Below, one piece after another: positions 47,180 through 60,200 of a stretch of 64,000 nt of DNA. The notes below the pieces were generated by a model. That model ran no database searches, was not told the origin of the DNA, and worked only from the letters and a program-made list of their open reading frames with translations. The DNA is from Trileptium ribeirensis. Its lineage: Eukaryota > Nematoda > Enoplea > Enoplida > Thoracostomopsidae. The position numbers were made by a program, and so were the translations under genes. Location: assembly GCA_030248225.1 (NCBI GenBank), contig JASANE010003955.1:1-64000 (forward strand), written 5' to 3'. Positions within the stretch are counted from its first letter, which is position 1; every line of letters begins with the position of its first letter.

Positions 47180-47394
47180 GACCAGGTAACCCTGAGGGGC
47201 GGTACATTATAACGGTAGAAAAAAAGCACCTTCTAGAAGGGTTTCGGAGACGGCAGCCCGCGACTTTAAGTTTAGGTTTAGTGCATGTCTCATATAAGGA
47301 ACTTAGCTTAGGCTAAGACTAAGGCTTAGTATATCAGGCTAAGGCTATATGTTAAGGCCTGCATTTAATTCCGCGCATCAGGGTTACTTGGGCC
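47180..47394. mobile_element. MITE of the CTTAGGCT family, copy 2
   Basis: Ends CCAGGTAACCCTGAGGGGC / GCGCATCAGGGTTACTTGGGCC, with the same inner order as copies 1 and 3 (TTATAACGGTAGAAAAA, GGCAGCCC, CTTAGGCTAAGACTAAGGC). Confidence 0.75.
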
Positions 47395-48830
47395 GAACGC
47401 TCCGTGTCTGTAGAGTTCCGAGTGTTTTATAAACAAAGGGTTATGTCAGTACATCACGGTACCATCCGAACATGAACAATCGTTGTGCTGATAAATATTA
47501 TATATACAATGTGACAGTACTGCCGTAATAGCCCCGTATCGTCGTTACTGACCAGACTGTCATAAACGGTTCGATTGTCGTAATTACATTAGACACGAGA
47601 GGGGGGCGCAGACCTCAGGCGATAACCTCCGCATGAGCATGTAGGAGTCACACCTATTAGTGAAGTCTCAACAATCATTGAAATATGGTGAGTTTTAAAC
47701 TGCGATATCTCCATAAGCAAGCACTAAAAATATATGATTTAAATTTCTAGACGGCTATATTACAAACGAAACATTTGTTAGTCATTTTGGGCTACCTATA
47801 TTTTGGCTCAACATGTACAATAGTTTTAGCTACAACGAACAAACTGACCAGATTGAGTAGCAGTGTATATTATGTAGTATGCCATGCTATCAAACGCACG
47901 GACAACAATGTGCCTAAAGTTCCCCTTATAACAGAAACGATGGTTAAAAACTGATCCTGACAACGCAGAAAATCCATAGTATATACAGTCAACCTGAGGC
48001 AACATTTAAAGTTGAAAGATAAAAATTTAACCAAAGACAGACTGGCGAATAAAATTGCGCCAAACATCCAAAGCAAGCATACGATGAAGCAACGGTTACT
48101 GTGAATCACCACATTGCCCACGACCTTCAACAGCGTCGAGCTGTTGAACAAGACATGCCCTTATATTCAAACATGTGAGGACGTCATTTTACTCTGCTTA
48201 CAATCGCTGCTATCCTATTATTCGTTCCGTTAGTGAAATCCCCCACAATTTAAAAGGGTCAGGTTTAGGAACAAATATAACAGCTCCGAACAATCCAATA
48301 TGTGACCAGAACTATGTTGTTTATGCTCAGTTACCTTCTTCATTTTGTCATATGAGCAAGATCAGCGTTTTGCACGGCTCATTCCACTGGGTTGCTGAAG
48401 GTATGCTTGCATATATATACATAATTGCCCTCAAGAAGTTTCATTCGCTCTAACGTGGTATACCGTTTTGTGTGATGTGAATCGAGTCTTGTATATAATT
48501 CATGCACTAATACCGACTCGTTTGCGTACAAGCTATGAAAATCTTCAACAAAATACGCCACTGCCTTGTGCAATATTTCGGGAATGTTTGGTCACTGACT
48601 TGCTGATACTTCGACTTTGAAGTTTCAGGAATTACAGCCTTTCGAGAAATGTTTCTTGAAGCGGATGCTAAAAATTATGTCTTCCACTGCTCTCAAGCAC
48701 TGATGTCAAATATAGCTTCAAAGGGATTTTAATTCAAAACCTGTTTATGAACGCAGTCAAAACGGGATTGTAACAGCCCTATATTCTGTATTCGCCCTTA
48801 GTTGTCACATGGATACATCGAATCATTGCA
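47395..48830. other. Non-coding stretch
   Basis: Open frames at 47870-48151 (minus) and 48175-48453 (plus) show no recognisable domain. No repeat ends seen. Confidence 0.3.
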
Positions 48831-49394
48831 ATGTCGCTCTTGCTACCAGACGAGCTTATTCCATCCTGGAATCTTGCATTAAAGAAGTCGCCGCGAACAA
48901 GCTCAGACGATGACGATAACAAACTTGATTTATTATCTTCTAACATAGATCAGCGGTGGTTCTGCAATCATAGATGCTTGAACTCACGGCCCACTGTAGC
49001 AATGATGGTTCGCGCAGTAACAATCGTGAGGAAGGGTGCAACAATCTTTAGTAGCAAAGCTGACCGTCAACATCCTTGCCTCACCGTATTTCTCGTAAAT
49101 TTTGAAGATGCACTTTATTCTATTCAAGTAAGTTGTCTCAAACTCAGAAATGGAGTGCTACCAAATCCGCGGCTACAGAAGTATATTGACAATAACAACA
49201 TTCACGGTGCTAAGGGACTACTTGACGTACAGCCGTTCTTGGTGCAAATAAAATACAACACAACTTCTCATATCGTGAATCGAAGATTTTCACCTAACTG
49301 TGAAAAAGAATGGTTTGCGCGGCGGGATAAATTAACAATTTTAAGGAGACAAGTGAACCGCAAATTTTTAGCCAACGAAACATTAGTATTGTGA
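48831..49394 (+). CDS. Unrecognised open reading frame of about 187 codons
   Basis: One of the longer uninterrupted frames outside the known genes; its first ATG at 48831 begins MSLLLPDELIPSWNLALKK. The protein has an acidic Asp run (SSDDDDNKLD), a Cys/His pair (WFCNHRCL) and a basic C-terminal half (RRDKLTILRRQVNRKF). Composition looks protein-like. I do not recognise a family. It may be a decayed transposon protein, given the surroundings, or an exon of a host gene. Confidence 0.35.
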   Translation: MSLLLPDELIPSWNLALKKSPRTSSDDDDNKLDLLSSNIDQRWFCNHRCLNSRPTVAMMVRAVTIVRKGATIFSSKADRQHPCLTVFLVNFEDALYSIQVSCLKLRNGVLPNPRLQKYIDNNNIHGAKGLLDVQPFLVQIKYNTTSHIVNRRFSPNCEKEWFARRDKLTILRRQVNRKFLANETLVL

Positions 49395-49409
49395 ATTTTG
49401 ACATGAGTA

Positions 49410-49660
49410 AATCTGCTTTCGCGACACATGATTACGATTGTGTAAGAGTAGGTGGTGGAGCATGAGTACAGGTGCCACATGAGTATCAGTGCCATTAAAG
49501 TAATGTGTGAATGGCACACGAGTACTAGTCCCACATGAGTATCAGTGTTACATTAAGTACTGAATGCCGTCTATATCACCGCAGGTGCCACATAACACAT
49601 AAGTGCTAGTGCCGCATGAGTACAGGTGCTACATGAGTACTGGTGCTACATTTGTACAGA
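49410..49660. repeat. Degenerate minisatellite, about 16-19-bp unit
   Basis: Units like ACATGAGTACAGGTGCC recur about a dozen times with substitutions and small gaps. Confidence 0.6.
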
Positions 49661-51472
49661 GCCGCTAATCATAGGCTGATTTCGCATAGCTTGCTATTCG
49701 ACGTTTTCGCAGGTCGACTTAGCATCAAAGAAGTCAAAAATTAATAACGACCCTGTTGGTTAGCTTGTATTTACACACTGTATATTAATTCCAAAAGCCC
49801 GTAGTACACAGTATTAAGAGATAAACTGAAAACAATATCACAGCTTTTAGGGCTTTGACAATGAAAAATATTTCAAACTGAGAGACGTCAGGGACATTGT
49901 TTCCCTTATTGGCCAATTTCTATATCATTCGTCAGGTTGTGCAATAAATTAAATGTGTTAATATTTTGGATGCTTTATTATTGCTTCCGTTAACGTCCAC
50001 TTCAGAGTGACACTAAATATATAATGTTGGAATATTTTTTAGACTCGGTTAGTGTCCTCGAACCCCCATCAGACATGGCGCCCGAACTACCACGAGTGAC
50101 TGTCATAAATTTCTGTGCTTCGCTTGACGCGCAGGAAATTTCCTGTGATAGAAGTCTAAAAGATAAAACCAATCTGTATTATATTCTGTATTACATCACG
50201 TCCATATACTGTATATAAACATATGATCACAGATGGACAAACGAGGGTAATCGGGTGCATTCCAATAACTATTAGTTTTCTTAACAAAATTTGTTGCAGA
50301 GTTTGTATAGGATAGCCGAGCACAATGGCGTATCCAGGATTTTTGATTGGGGGGAGGGGGGGCGGATCGGATATATCCTGCAACATTTCGTAGCTATTGT
50401 TTAACGCCATTTGTCGCAGATATAATACGAGGTAGTTGCTACCACTGAGTTCCGAGGTGCGGGTTTTGCCCACAGTGGGTATATATCATATGTGTAGACT
50501 GTATCGTGCTGTACCATGCTAGAAATAACAGATAGAGCTTAGCTAGCTACCTTGCAGTTTTCGCAGCTAACACGATGTTGCTATTGAACACGCATTGTTT
50601 CCAAAAATACGTACGAGTGTAAACATTTTTGACTCCCGGTAACGCAGTTTTTGTTGAGGCAGAGGTCTCTCGCGCAGCTTTGAAAACGTCGGAGGAAGTT
50701 TACTTTCCGAAAGGCTTGTTTTATTTATATGTTTTTCTATTTTCGCGTACCAAACGCTTGGTGTATAGCGACTGATTACATACTGGATACATGGCCAAAA
50801 GTATTATTGCTGCCGCTCAGTAGTATAGAGTGCCAGTTTTTCCACGGCAATTCCGGAGCATTCGGAGGATTCTATGAGTAACATATTATGTTGATAATTG
50901 GTTTATTGATAAGTATTATACATATATATATATATATACGTATATATAGTATATTTTCAAAAGAAATTATCTAATAATGTGTATTCCAGCCACTATGAGC
51001 GAGAAGTTACCTATTGATAATCATTTTTGGAAAGTGTTATGCATTCCTGATTCAGTGAAATATTTCACAAACAACAACAATGATTATTTACCACACAAGC
51101 CAGCCATATGACGCAAGCACTGTTACATGCATGCCTTCCACCACATTGTAAAATGATTTAGACCTACGTAGTTTTGCCAAAGCCAGTTGCAGAATTTTTT
51201 CTAACGAGCCGTATGTGCTAAAACTTTAACATCCAATTCGAATTTGTTTTTTAACAGGGCGATTTGATGATTTACGGCAAGAATATTTTAAGAGCTTTAA
51301 CATAAGCCGCTGTCATTTGTTCCGTTGTGTAACTGGTGTTACGGTGATCGGACTCAGACACTGTAGCAGTTTGGTTATTTGGGCCTACGCAAGTGTTTCA
51401 GTTTGGGGTTAGCTGGAACATTCATCTTGGATGCCAATATTGCCCAGTGTCGCCGGATATGACACTGCCCTT
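49661..51472. other. Non-coding stretch with an hAT-like end and a TA run
   Basis: At 50326-50362 the text GGCGTATCCAGGATTTTTG followed by a G run resembles one end of an hAT element. A (TA)n run lies at 50918-50955. No gene recognised. Confidence 0.35.
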
Positions 51473-52631
51473 TTACATTCGTCTGGGAACACTTGAAACA
51501 AAGTGCCTGGCGTGGTTTTTCACGATATATCGCTTTGTTTCAAAAGTAAAATTCAGCTGAATGAAGCTTTTAAGGAATTGTTCCGGTGTTAAAGCTTTGT
51601 AGTAGCTTTTTCGCAGAAGAAAAGGAAACAGTGCCTTGCTAAGAGGATCTTGGCGACGCGATTCTCGTATGAGTTCCTCGGTCACTAACTCCCGCTCCGA
51701 TTTTGCTGCTGTAATGACAATTAAATCCATATGCTGCAAAACATGAGTTGCATGACCAGGATGCAAAGAAGATGAACTTCATGCTGCTTAGCCTTACAGA
51801 TGTACGACTTCTACTATATCAGAACAAATGGCCGTGAAAGATAGTATAAATAGTCGGGAAAACCAGTCGTAAAAGGGAACTATATTAAACACCCGTTATT
51901 TGAAAGGTTGTAAATTGTACAATCTGGCCCTTCTACCCATTCTTCAACATGTTTTTGCTGTATATATGCACAACATATGGTTGCAATCCCTAGCCTAAAT
52001 CTGACCCACTTATGGGCACTGTAACCTGATTACGGCCGACGGTTGGCGTTATGACACTCGGATCATATATATAATCTTTTTTGTTTCCTTTGTAAATCCT
52101 GAAGTGATGTTTCATCGCAGTTCACAATTTGAGTGGATTTGACCGCGATGTTGAGTTTTTATACAAGCCACACTTGTAAAAGCAGGAACCACTCATCCAA
52201 AACTGTCTCGTTTACGCACTGTGCCCTAGCAATTTGCAGAGGAGCCGGAATTTTTAGATTTTGCTGCTCCTAAGCTACATAAATCCGCTAAACCAATTGT
52301 CATTGGGACGGTTGTCCCCAAAAGGTTCTATATAATTTTAAATATCTAAAATGTGTTTTCGAGTTGTTGCAAGTCCACGATCTGCCAACCATTCTATAGA
52401 TGTCACTAGAACTCTTCTTTTGTCTGGCCTTATAACCCTTGCACGGCCGGCGCCGACCTTTGACACGTTCTTTCCACATTTTCGTCCACGAATTGTTGCC
52501 GCAGGTAAGCCAAACTGCTGTGCCACTTGAAACGATACCATTTTACCACGTTTAACGACATCACCTGCGCTTTCAAGCTGATGAACATTATAATTAATTC
52601 TATTGCTCTTATTTATAAAATTTCGGACCAT
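51473..52631 (-). pseudogene. pogo/Tigger-type transposase, decayed
   Basis: N-terminal CENP-B/pogo helix-turn-helix region from ATG at 52631: MVRNFINKSNR, FQVAQQFGLPAATIRGR, WLADRGLATTRKHILDI. Then, in broken frames, DNWFSGFM, a WF-rich stretch and VNCDET. The C-terminal part (51766-51473) reads HATHVLQHMDLIV, as in the pogo DDE core end, then LTPEQFLKSF. Several stops and shifts; not functional. Confidence 0.7.
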
Positions 52632-53440
52632 TTTAATTGAGTAATAATGTAACCAATAAGATCTAAAAATGTAATAAAACATACTAGCATCTTTATTTCA
52701 TTCTTTTAATCATTTAAGGACAGATTTTAACAAAACTAGCCTTGTCTTCAAATTTACCCCTAATCGCGTATTCCACTTTCCCGCAGTTCAAATTATCCGA
52801 CCTTAATTTCTTATTAATTACTCGCTGATAGCATGCTAGTGCAATAAGTTAAAGTTGACATGGGCCGTTCTTTCTAACTATGTGGGAATTACTTATCAGG
52901 TTTTAACCATATTGAGGACCTCTCATAGTTTCTAGAATAAAAAACATTCTGGTATTCGTCATTTTATCGCTTTTATTTCGTAAAACTTCAGTAGATTTTC
53001 GATGTCCTAGTTGTGAGATTTGTTTCGTAATGTTTCCTCGAGATCGCATTTGTCACCCCATCAGGAATCACAGCTGCAAGCTAGAGCAGTACTATTTAAA
53101 GTCCTTTTAGCAAATTATTTGCACTTACTTTTCACTTATGTATTTTCACAATAATAACTGTGCAAGATCTACGCGTCCACCAAAAGTATTATATATATAT
53201 GTCTGATTTTTCTGAAATTTTCGTTGAAAACCAGGACTCAGTTTTTGCCAATTCCGAATAAGGCCGTTACCCTATAGTTCTATACTAGCTACTCACACAG
53301 TAGGGTGGAAATGAGCGAGTGCGGCTAGTGTGCCCCGAGGACTATTTTAAAGTTGCAAATTGAGTTTAGTTTGCTGAGCCCTCATTGAATCACTCGAGCA
53401 ACAATACGACAACGCATTATTAATTATAGGAACCGTATTT

Positions 53441-53643
53441 GGCCCATGTCAACTTTAGGGGCCGGACGTTATAACGGTAGAAAAAAAGAACACCTTAGAG
53501 CGGGGGTTCGGGGGCGGCAGCCCCCCGACTTAGGCTTAGTACACGGCCCATATAGGGACCTTAGCTTAGGCTAAGACTAAGGCTTAGTATATCGAGAACG
53601 GTATGGCATGCATTATACTTCGGCCCCTAAAGTTCGCATGGGC
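53441..53643. mobile_element. MITE of the CTTAGGCT family, copy 3 (best preserved ends)
   Basis: Left GGCCCATGTCAACTTTAGGG and right inverted CCCCTAAAGTTCGCATGGGCC pair over about 22 bases. Inner text is shared with the copies at 46393 and 47180. No transposase. Confidence 0.8.
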
Positions 53644-55594
53644 CGAAATTTTTATCACATGTCAAAGCGGTAAAAGCTTTATTTCTTTGTCCAAGCAAAA
53701 AATATGAAGTTTTTAATTTATAAATTACAAGTTTTTAACTAAATTGATAATAATAAACTGTCAATTTTTAACATTGCATGGCACTAGCGTTTGTCTTATT
53801 TGATAAATATAATGATCGCAAATTTTAGCATATTTTTCCTCCAACAACGTCTTATATTGTTACTGAGATACTAAATATAATACATCTAAACAATGAAACC
53901 AACATGTTTACCGGATTAAATAACCCTATAAGCTCTATGAAATCCAACTATATACCATCAAGCAACGAATTTACTTTGCCAAAATTTTGAAAATTTGCAT
54001 TCCTGCAGCTGTTTTAACATTGGGTAATAGCTCGAAAGTAGCTGCGCTAATAAGTAATGTTTCAACGTAAAAGCTTCAACTCAGCGGGTGGAGCAGTTTT
54101 TACTATAATTAATACATCTTAAGGAACATTTCAAGGCCAACGAATAACAAGGGATGACAAACTCACGTCAAACGATAATATCAGAAAGCGTATCGCTTCA
54201 CAATGCGAGCATTCAAATGTATGACACCTATACGTAAAATAGTTAAAGGAATACAATTAGTTCTCAACTCATATTAATGACAGCTGTTAATAATTTAAAG
54301 CCCAATTCTGGGTCTTAGTTACAATACGAACTGCAACTACAACTGAGCCACAATATATTAAAAACACCGACCCGTCAATTTTACAATCTGTGCCTCAATA
54401 TATACCGGACGCACATATATTTGAAGAACACAGTTAGGCAATCAGCAGGATAGCACATTCTGTTTTGTTAGGCAACAGGAAGTGTTAATACAAATCACAC
54501 GTTATGTTCTTAACTCATAAAATGACAATTGTTAATAATTCAAAGCCCAATTCCGCGTTTCATTTACATTACGTTCCGCGCTGCATTTGAGCGATAAGTT
54601 GGAAAATTCTGAGTAATCCATTTAATCGAACAACACATTGTAGAAACTAGATTAAATATATACACTACTTCGCTACGAAGAACAAGAGGTGAGCACTAAG
54701 AGTTTAACAAAACGTCAAGGATCACAAATTCAGTTTTATCGGCGATCTCGTTTTGATAAACATATCCATCGGACCTTTGTTTCGGGATGTTCTAAAACAA
54801 ACAACTAAAAGATTGAAAGGAATCCGTTCGACATACATATATTACATCAAGAGTTCATGATGGCACTGTTCAAGATAACCTCGTAAACACATGGTTTCAA
54901 TACTTATTAATTTTAGACACAGTATTCAAAATAATGAAACAAATTAGTGACGTGTATCGAATGAATTCTTGGATGGTCACAGCTATGTTCCGCGTTGCAG
55001 TTCAAGTCACCGGTATTAAGAAGAAAATCTTGTTGGTTGATGTTGGCTTTTTTGCTCCCAAATACTTTTATATATGTCCCAATCAAGTAGTGTCAATCTA
55101 GCTGCAATCATGGAATAGTATAAAGGTAAAAATTTGTTAGCTTATGTTTAATAGATTAACCGCAGACCGTAATTAATGTAGTTAATGTTTTGCAATTTGG
55201 ACAGTTACATCTGCAACTTAAATTATAGCCTTCCAGCTTTTCCAGTCGGCCAACCTAGCTGTCAACCACTTTGACCAAAAACCAACCAAGCCGATGCAAC
55301 GTAAACTGAGTCTGACAAAACAACTAACCCCCGACAGCTGATATGATTATGGGAAAAATCGTAGCTTATAATTGCCTTTCGGCAAACACGTGAATGCAGA
55401 ACATTTTTCGACTTCATCAAATCGCTTATGTAGTCTGGTGCAACTGACCGAGTTTCGAAATTTGGTTGTAACTTCTAAATCAGGTCGATTCTGATGACGT
55501 TACGTATCTATGTATACATATGCAGATAATGACTTTCACTATCCATTCAAAAATCAACTTACCGACTAATGAAGGGTTACCGACTAATGTAGAC
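53644..55594. other. Non-coding stretch
   Basis: AT-rich. A phrase around ATGACA(G/A)(C/T)TGTTAATAAT, CAAAGCCCAATTC and ACGAACTGC/ACGTTCCGCGCTGC recurs near 54280 and 54520, suggesting a diverged repeat about 240 bp apart. No gene. Confidence 0.35.
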
Positions 55595-56060
55595 ATACGA
55601 AAAGTGTGTGATCGTGTACCTCGTGCTTTACAGTGTCAAATCCGCTTCGTACAATGTAAACGACAAACTATTAAAATGGATTTGTAGCTTTTTCCAAAGA
55701 AAACAGCTGGTTGGTGTTAACGGGCCATTTACTGTTGTTAATGGAGTCCCACAACGTACCGCCCGAGGACCAACTTTTTTCTCTGCATCAATGATATCGA
55801 CGATTACTGCAGTAGCAAGGCGCTTAGATTCGCCGACGATAACCAATCGTATTCAAGCAAAATATCTGGAACTAGACTCAACGGGCCTACGATCGCATTT
55901 ATACAATATGGTGCAGCGTTTGGAATTGAGGTTAACACTACCAAGTATTTCAGCGTCATTTCGTCGCCGCGACGTATCGAAACCCAAACGCTTGGGTGAA
56001 ATTCATTTGCCGTTGAGCTGTTTGGGATATATTACTTTGGTGTTTAAGGCTCTTCGCAAA
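55595..56060 (+). pseudogene. LINE reverse transcriptase fragment
   Basis: In shifting frames: DRVPRALQC, LLKWICSFFQRKQLVGVN, VVNGVPQ (a GVPQG-like motif with R in place of G), INDIDDYC, then LRFADDNQSYSS with the palm FADD motif. Short and frameshifted; CR1/Jockey-like. Confidence 0.65.
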
Positions 56061-56295
56061 GCTATCGAAGAACAACACGCGTACAGTCATACAGGATACG
56101 GCGAATTCAGGTAGAAAACCGAACGCCTGATATTAATGTAATTGTTTGTTGTCGCAGACTGTAGGCGTTAAAGAATAAAATTATAATATAAATCAAGACC
56201 TCAAATTTTAAAAAACACCGCAACCAATTACTCAATACCGATATAAACATTTCAACAAACAATCATTTGAAGCAACAATTTAGCACTGGCATCAG

Positions 56296-57287
56296 TTAAA
56301 AAGCGACTAACCGCTTAGAACTTGATTTCAACGGTCGCCTGTCGTTTTCTTGCACGGTGTTTGATGCGCCGTCAATATAATCCAAGCTAGTGTTATCTTT
56401 ACTAATCACATCCCTTATAGTTGATCTCGACAAGCATGCATCGATATGATCATTTAAGGCTTTTAGGTCACCGGCTTCGAACCGCATGGATCTATTGCAA
56501 ACGGGACAAAAGTATCGTTCCGTAGCACCGCCGCCATGGCTTGCGCCCGATGAATTCTTTTCAAATTGGCACGGCTCATCGTTCGGCCCTATGAGCTTAG
56601 TCTCAGACTCCAGCAGCCCTTCAAGTGCGGCTGTATGACGTTTTATACCGTATTGAACGATAGGTGAGTCATTGTTCACACAGTCCGCGGATACTTGATC
56701 CCTTGACACGATTAGCTTATCCGTGCTCACTGGTTTGTCTTCCGAACAGACAGTATGCAAATCCTCACAATTTTTCAAATGACTCAAAGGATGTTTGCTC
56801 CGTTTCGTGGTCAAATACAAATTGTCTTGAGGGTCATGTTTGTGCTTACCAGCAGCAACGTCACCGCTGCTATTGTTCACTTCGGAATTTCTAATACAGT
56901 GCTTTCCAGTAGTTTTTTTAGAAATTATCATTTCATTATTGTTGTTGTTACAATCCCTATTAGTTATAATATGTTCAGGACATAAAACCAAGTTATCAGG
57001 CTGGGGTTTGGGCCAATCCGAACATGACGCTTGGCAATCTATCATATCATCAACAGGCTCCAAAGTCTGATCCAAATTATTAGCACCGCTACACGTATGT
57101 GCATGACCCTGTGCTTTATATATTGTATCAAAACCATCTTTCGTCTGGGAGGCAGTCACAGAAGCAGAGTCAGCGACGCTATTTTCAGTATGCGGGTCAT
57201 AATCGAGCTTCGTTAAATATTGGGATAAAGTCGATTGCTGGTGGTCGACGACATTGCTGGAGCAGTGAAAACTCGACAGGCGCACCC
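56296..57287 (-). CDS. POLK: POLK last exon: end of little finger, linker, UBZ zinc finger, stop
   Basis: Acceptor TTGCAG, then VRLSSFHCSS completes LRLMG-VRLSSF. About 330 codons to TAA at 56298-56296. The linker is rich in Ser, Asn and Asp. The UBZ4-type finger CPVCNRSM...DLKALNDHIDACL is intact and would bind ubiquitin, for example on modified PCNA (family knowledge). The tail ends KSSSKRLVAF without a clear PCNA motif. Confidence 0.9.
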
Positions 57288-60200
57288 CTGCAATATGACA
57301 ACAACGACGTATCTATAACGTAATACAGTTAAAAATAGAGCGCATAAAAGTACAAAAATCCCGACACTCCCATGTTAACCCGCATTCTATGACACATGCA
57401 GTTTTCGACCTGACCGCTGCGTTTGTGGAAATGGGGGGTGGCAGGGAATCATCATGCACAGGCCCTCGGGATTTTTGAGGGGCAACATGACTCCTTTCGT
57501 TCTAGTGGGGTGGGTAGGTCGTGACACATTTGCGTTTATATCTGTCCATAATTGTAATTGCATCGACAGGCATTATATTTCCTTCGACAATGTTTGTGTA
57601 TGAAGAAAATTTTATAAATATTTTTGCCTGAAAACCGCGTGGACTATTGTCCGTATTGTCTATGTTGATTTTCGATTATCGTATACACTTTATAACCACA
57701 GCCAGAAAATGTTTCTTTACAAATCCTATATAGAATTTTGTGATAGTACAACGCGTATTACTATCAAAATTGTATGGATGATAATCTCTCTATAACAACC
57801 CGGGGTAAGATACTGTAGGACGTCAAATGCATTTTTATAGTATTACAATTTTTTTACATACAAATCTATTTAATTTCTAAACCAGCAAGAATCAAATATT
57901 TCCCGGCATTTATCAACGATAGTACACTCACCTGTTAACAAGTTCCTAATTTACTCAATCGGCAACAACAACATTACCGAAATTACATAGCGGTAAATAG
58001 AGCAAATTGATAATTTACTATGGTACGATTCTTAACTAAACATGTTGTAGAGTGTGACATACATTACATATCAAAAATCTTGTCGCGAAATAAGTTTTTT
58101 TTTGGGGGGGGGTCATTTACAGGAGTGGTGCAGCGGAATATGATGGTCGTGGTCCTATTCCTGTTCCCGTTGTAAAAGTCCCTGCAAAATCCAAATATTA
58201 CAGATATAATGTCGCACATTATGCTATACGTATATGGATTTCCAGTAAACACACAAACCAATTTTATGAAAGAACAACAGATGCACATACGCAGATACCG
58301 TTACGGAGAGAAACAAAAGTAAATCGCTTGAGCTGTTAAGCTCTCGCGAACTGCTAACGAATAATTCGCAGAAAAACAGTTTCTATTCTTGTCCGTAACC
58401 GTAGAATCTATACGTAGAGTACTCGCCAGAAATGACTGTTGGTCGTTTGATGTTCCCTAGAAGTTCGTTCGATAAATACTAAATTTTGTTCAAAATGTGC
58501 ACGAATTTTGTCCGAGACGTGTTTGAAATTTTGGTTCCATTTTCTAAATTTTGTTCAAGATCTGTTCAAATTTTGTTGGACAATAAATATATTTTATTCA
58601 ATTTCTGTTCGATGTTCGTTCATTCGAAAAGTGACACTCATTTCTGGCGAGTACTGTACGTCCTTCATAGAGCTACTTAATTAGCACAAACTGACATTCT
58701 TAGAGTACCTAAAATAGAGCAATACATTGGGCAACCCGATTTAGCGAACCTTTTGCTTGTTCCCCGATGAGTTCGTTAAACCGGGGTTGTTGTGTATATA
58801 TTATTAATAGAATCACTTTGTTCTTTCAAATAGACACATCTTATGATAAATAAGAATACAATTATTGAAATCAGATAAGTTCTTTTTTAACTCATTAACC
58901 GGTCCATTTCCAATAGATATAACGAAGCGAAGATGGTAGCAGTGTTATAGACATTTTCCAAACCAAATGAATAATCCATGACGTATAAACAAGCGGTGCT
59001 CAGTAGCACTTCATGCTATCATCGGACTAAATATTTATTTATTGATGTGATTATCAACCAAAAAACCGAAAATCAATTAACAGCGAAGCAGACATGTGGG
59101 GATATTTTGACCGTTCAACATAACCAAGTTTGTATGAGGGAAAGAGTATGACACTTCCCTGCACTCATATGTTAGCCCGTGTTTGATGATACGGGTGTTT
59201 TGGGCCTGACCCCCAATTTCTGGGTGGACCTCGAGATGCACCGACCTGCCCCCCAGTTTCTGGGGGTAGCTCGGACTCCCCAGTTTTTTTTCTTTTTTTT
59301 TTGGGGGGGGGTAGGTCGGATCCCTCAATTCCTAGGGGGGTCGGTTTATAGGCAGCTGCTTATAAACCGACCCCCCCATAAATTGAAGGAGTCCGATCTA
59401 CCCCCCAAAAAATGGGGGGTAGGGTCCGACCTACCCCCAGAAACTGGGAGGGGGTGTGCATGTCGACCCCCAGAAGGTGGGGGGAGGGTCATGCCGAAAA
59501 CGCCCGTATCATCAAAAACGGGCTAACATATGAGTGCAGGGAAGTGTCATACTCTTCCCTAATGCACTTTTGACAAAACTCATACCAATCAAATACTCAT
59601 TTACTGCCAACTACCGAAGGTCATCATGACAGTTTTAATATTGCTTTTCTTTGATACTGGATAGTATAAGTATATGCTGTATCCGCCAGAAATGCCACGG
59701 CTCGCTCAATGTTCGCTTTGCTCCTCAATGCTCGCTCGCTCGAAAGACGACAGTAAGTTAGTGTTAGTAATACTATACTTCTACATATAGAATGTAGTAT
59801 GTACAGGACTCGCAACAAATGACCGCTGAGCAAAGCATTATTCGCTCACTGCTCGCTCGGTGGAAAGGCGACATTCCTTGTTTGGGACGACCGTACAACT
59901 AACCCATAAGGCGTAGTGTCAACGGTCTACTTCCACTTGAACTGGTACATTTTTCAGCATTTATCTCGTTGGATAACAACGACTTTGCAGCGTTACAGAT
60001 GTCGTTGTAATCGGACACATACTGTCGAAGACTCGTTGTACGTGTACGCGTATCAAAGTCAGCCGTCTTGATCTTCAGTGTGATACATTTGCCCTGCAAG
60101 AATTACACCAAAATTATACATATAGAGTTACAATCAGAATTAAGTGCTTATAAAATCGAACGCAAACAAAATCGAACGAAAACGCAATCCATCGATCTTC

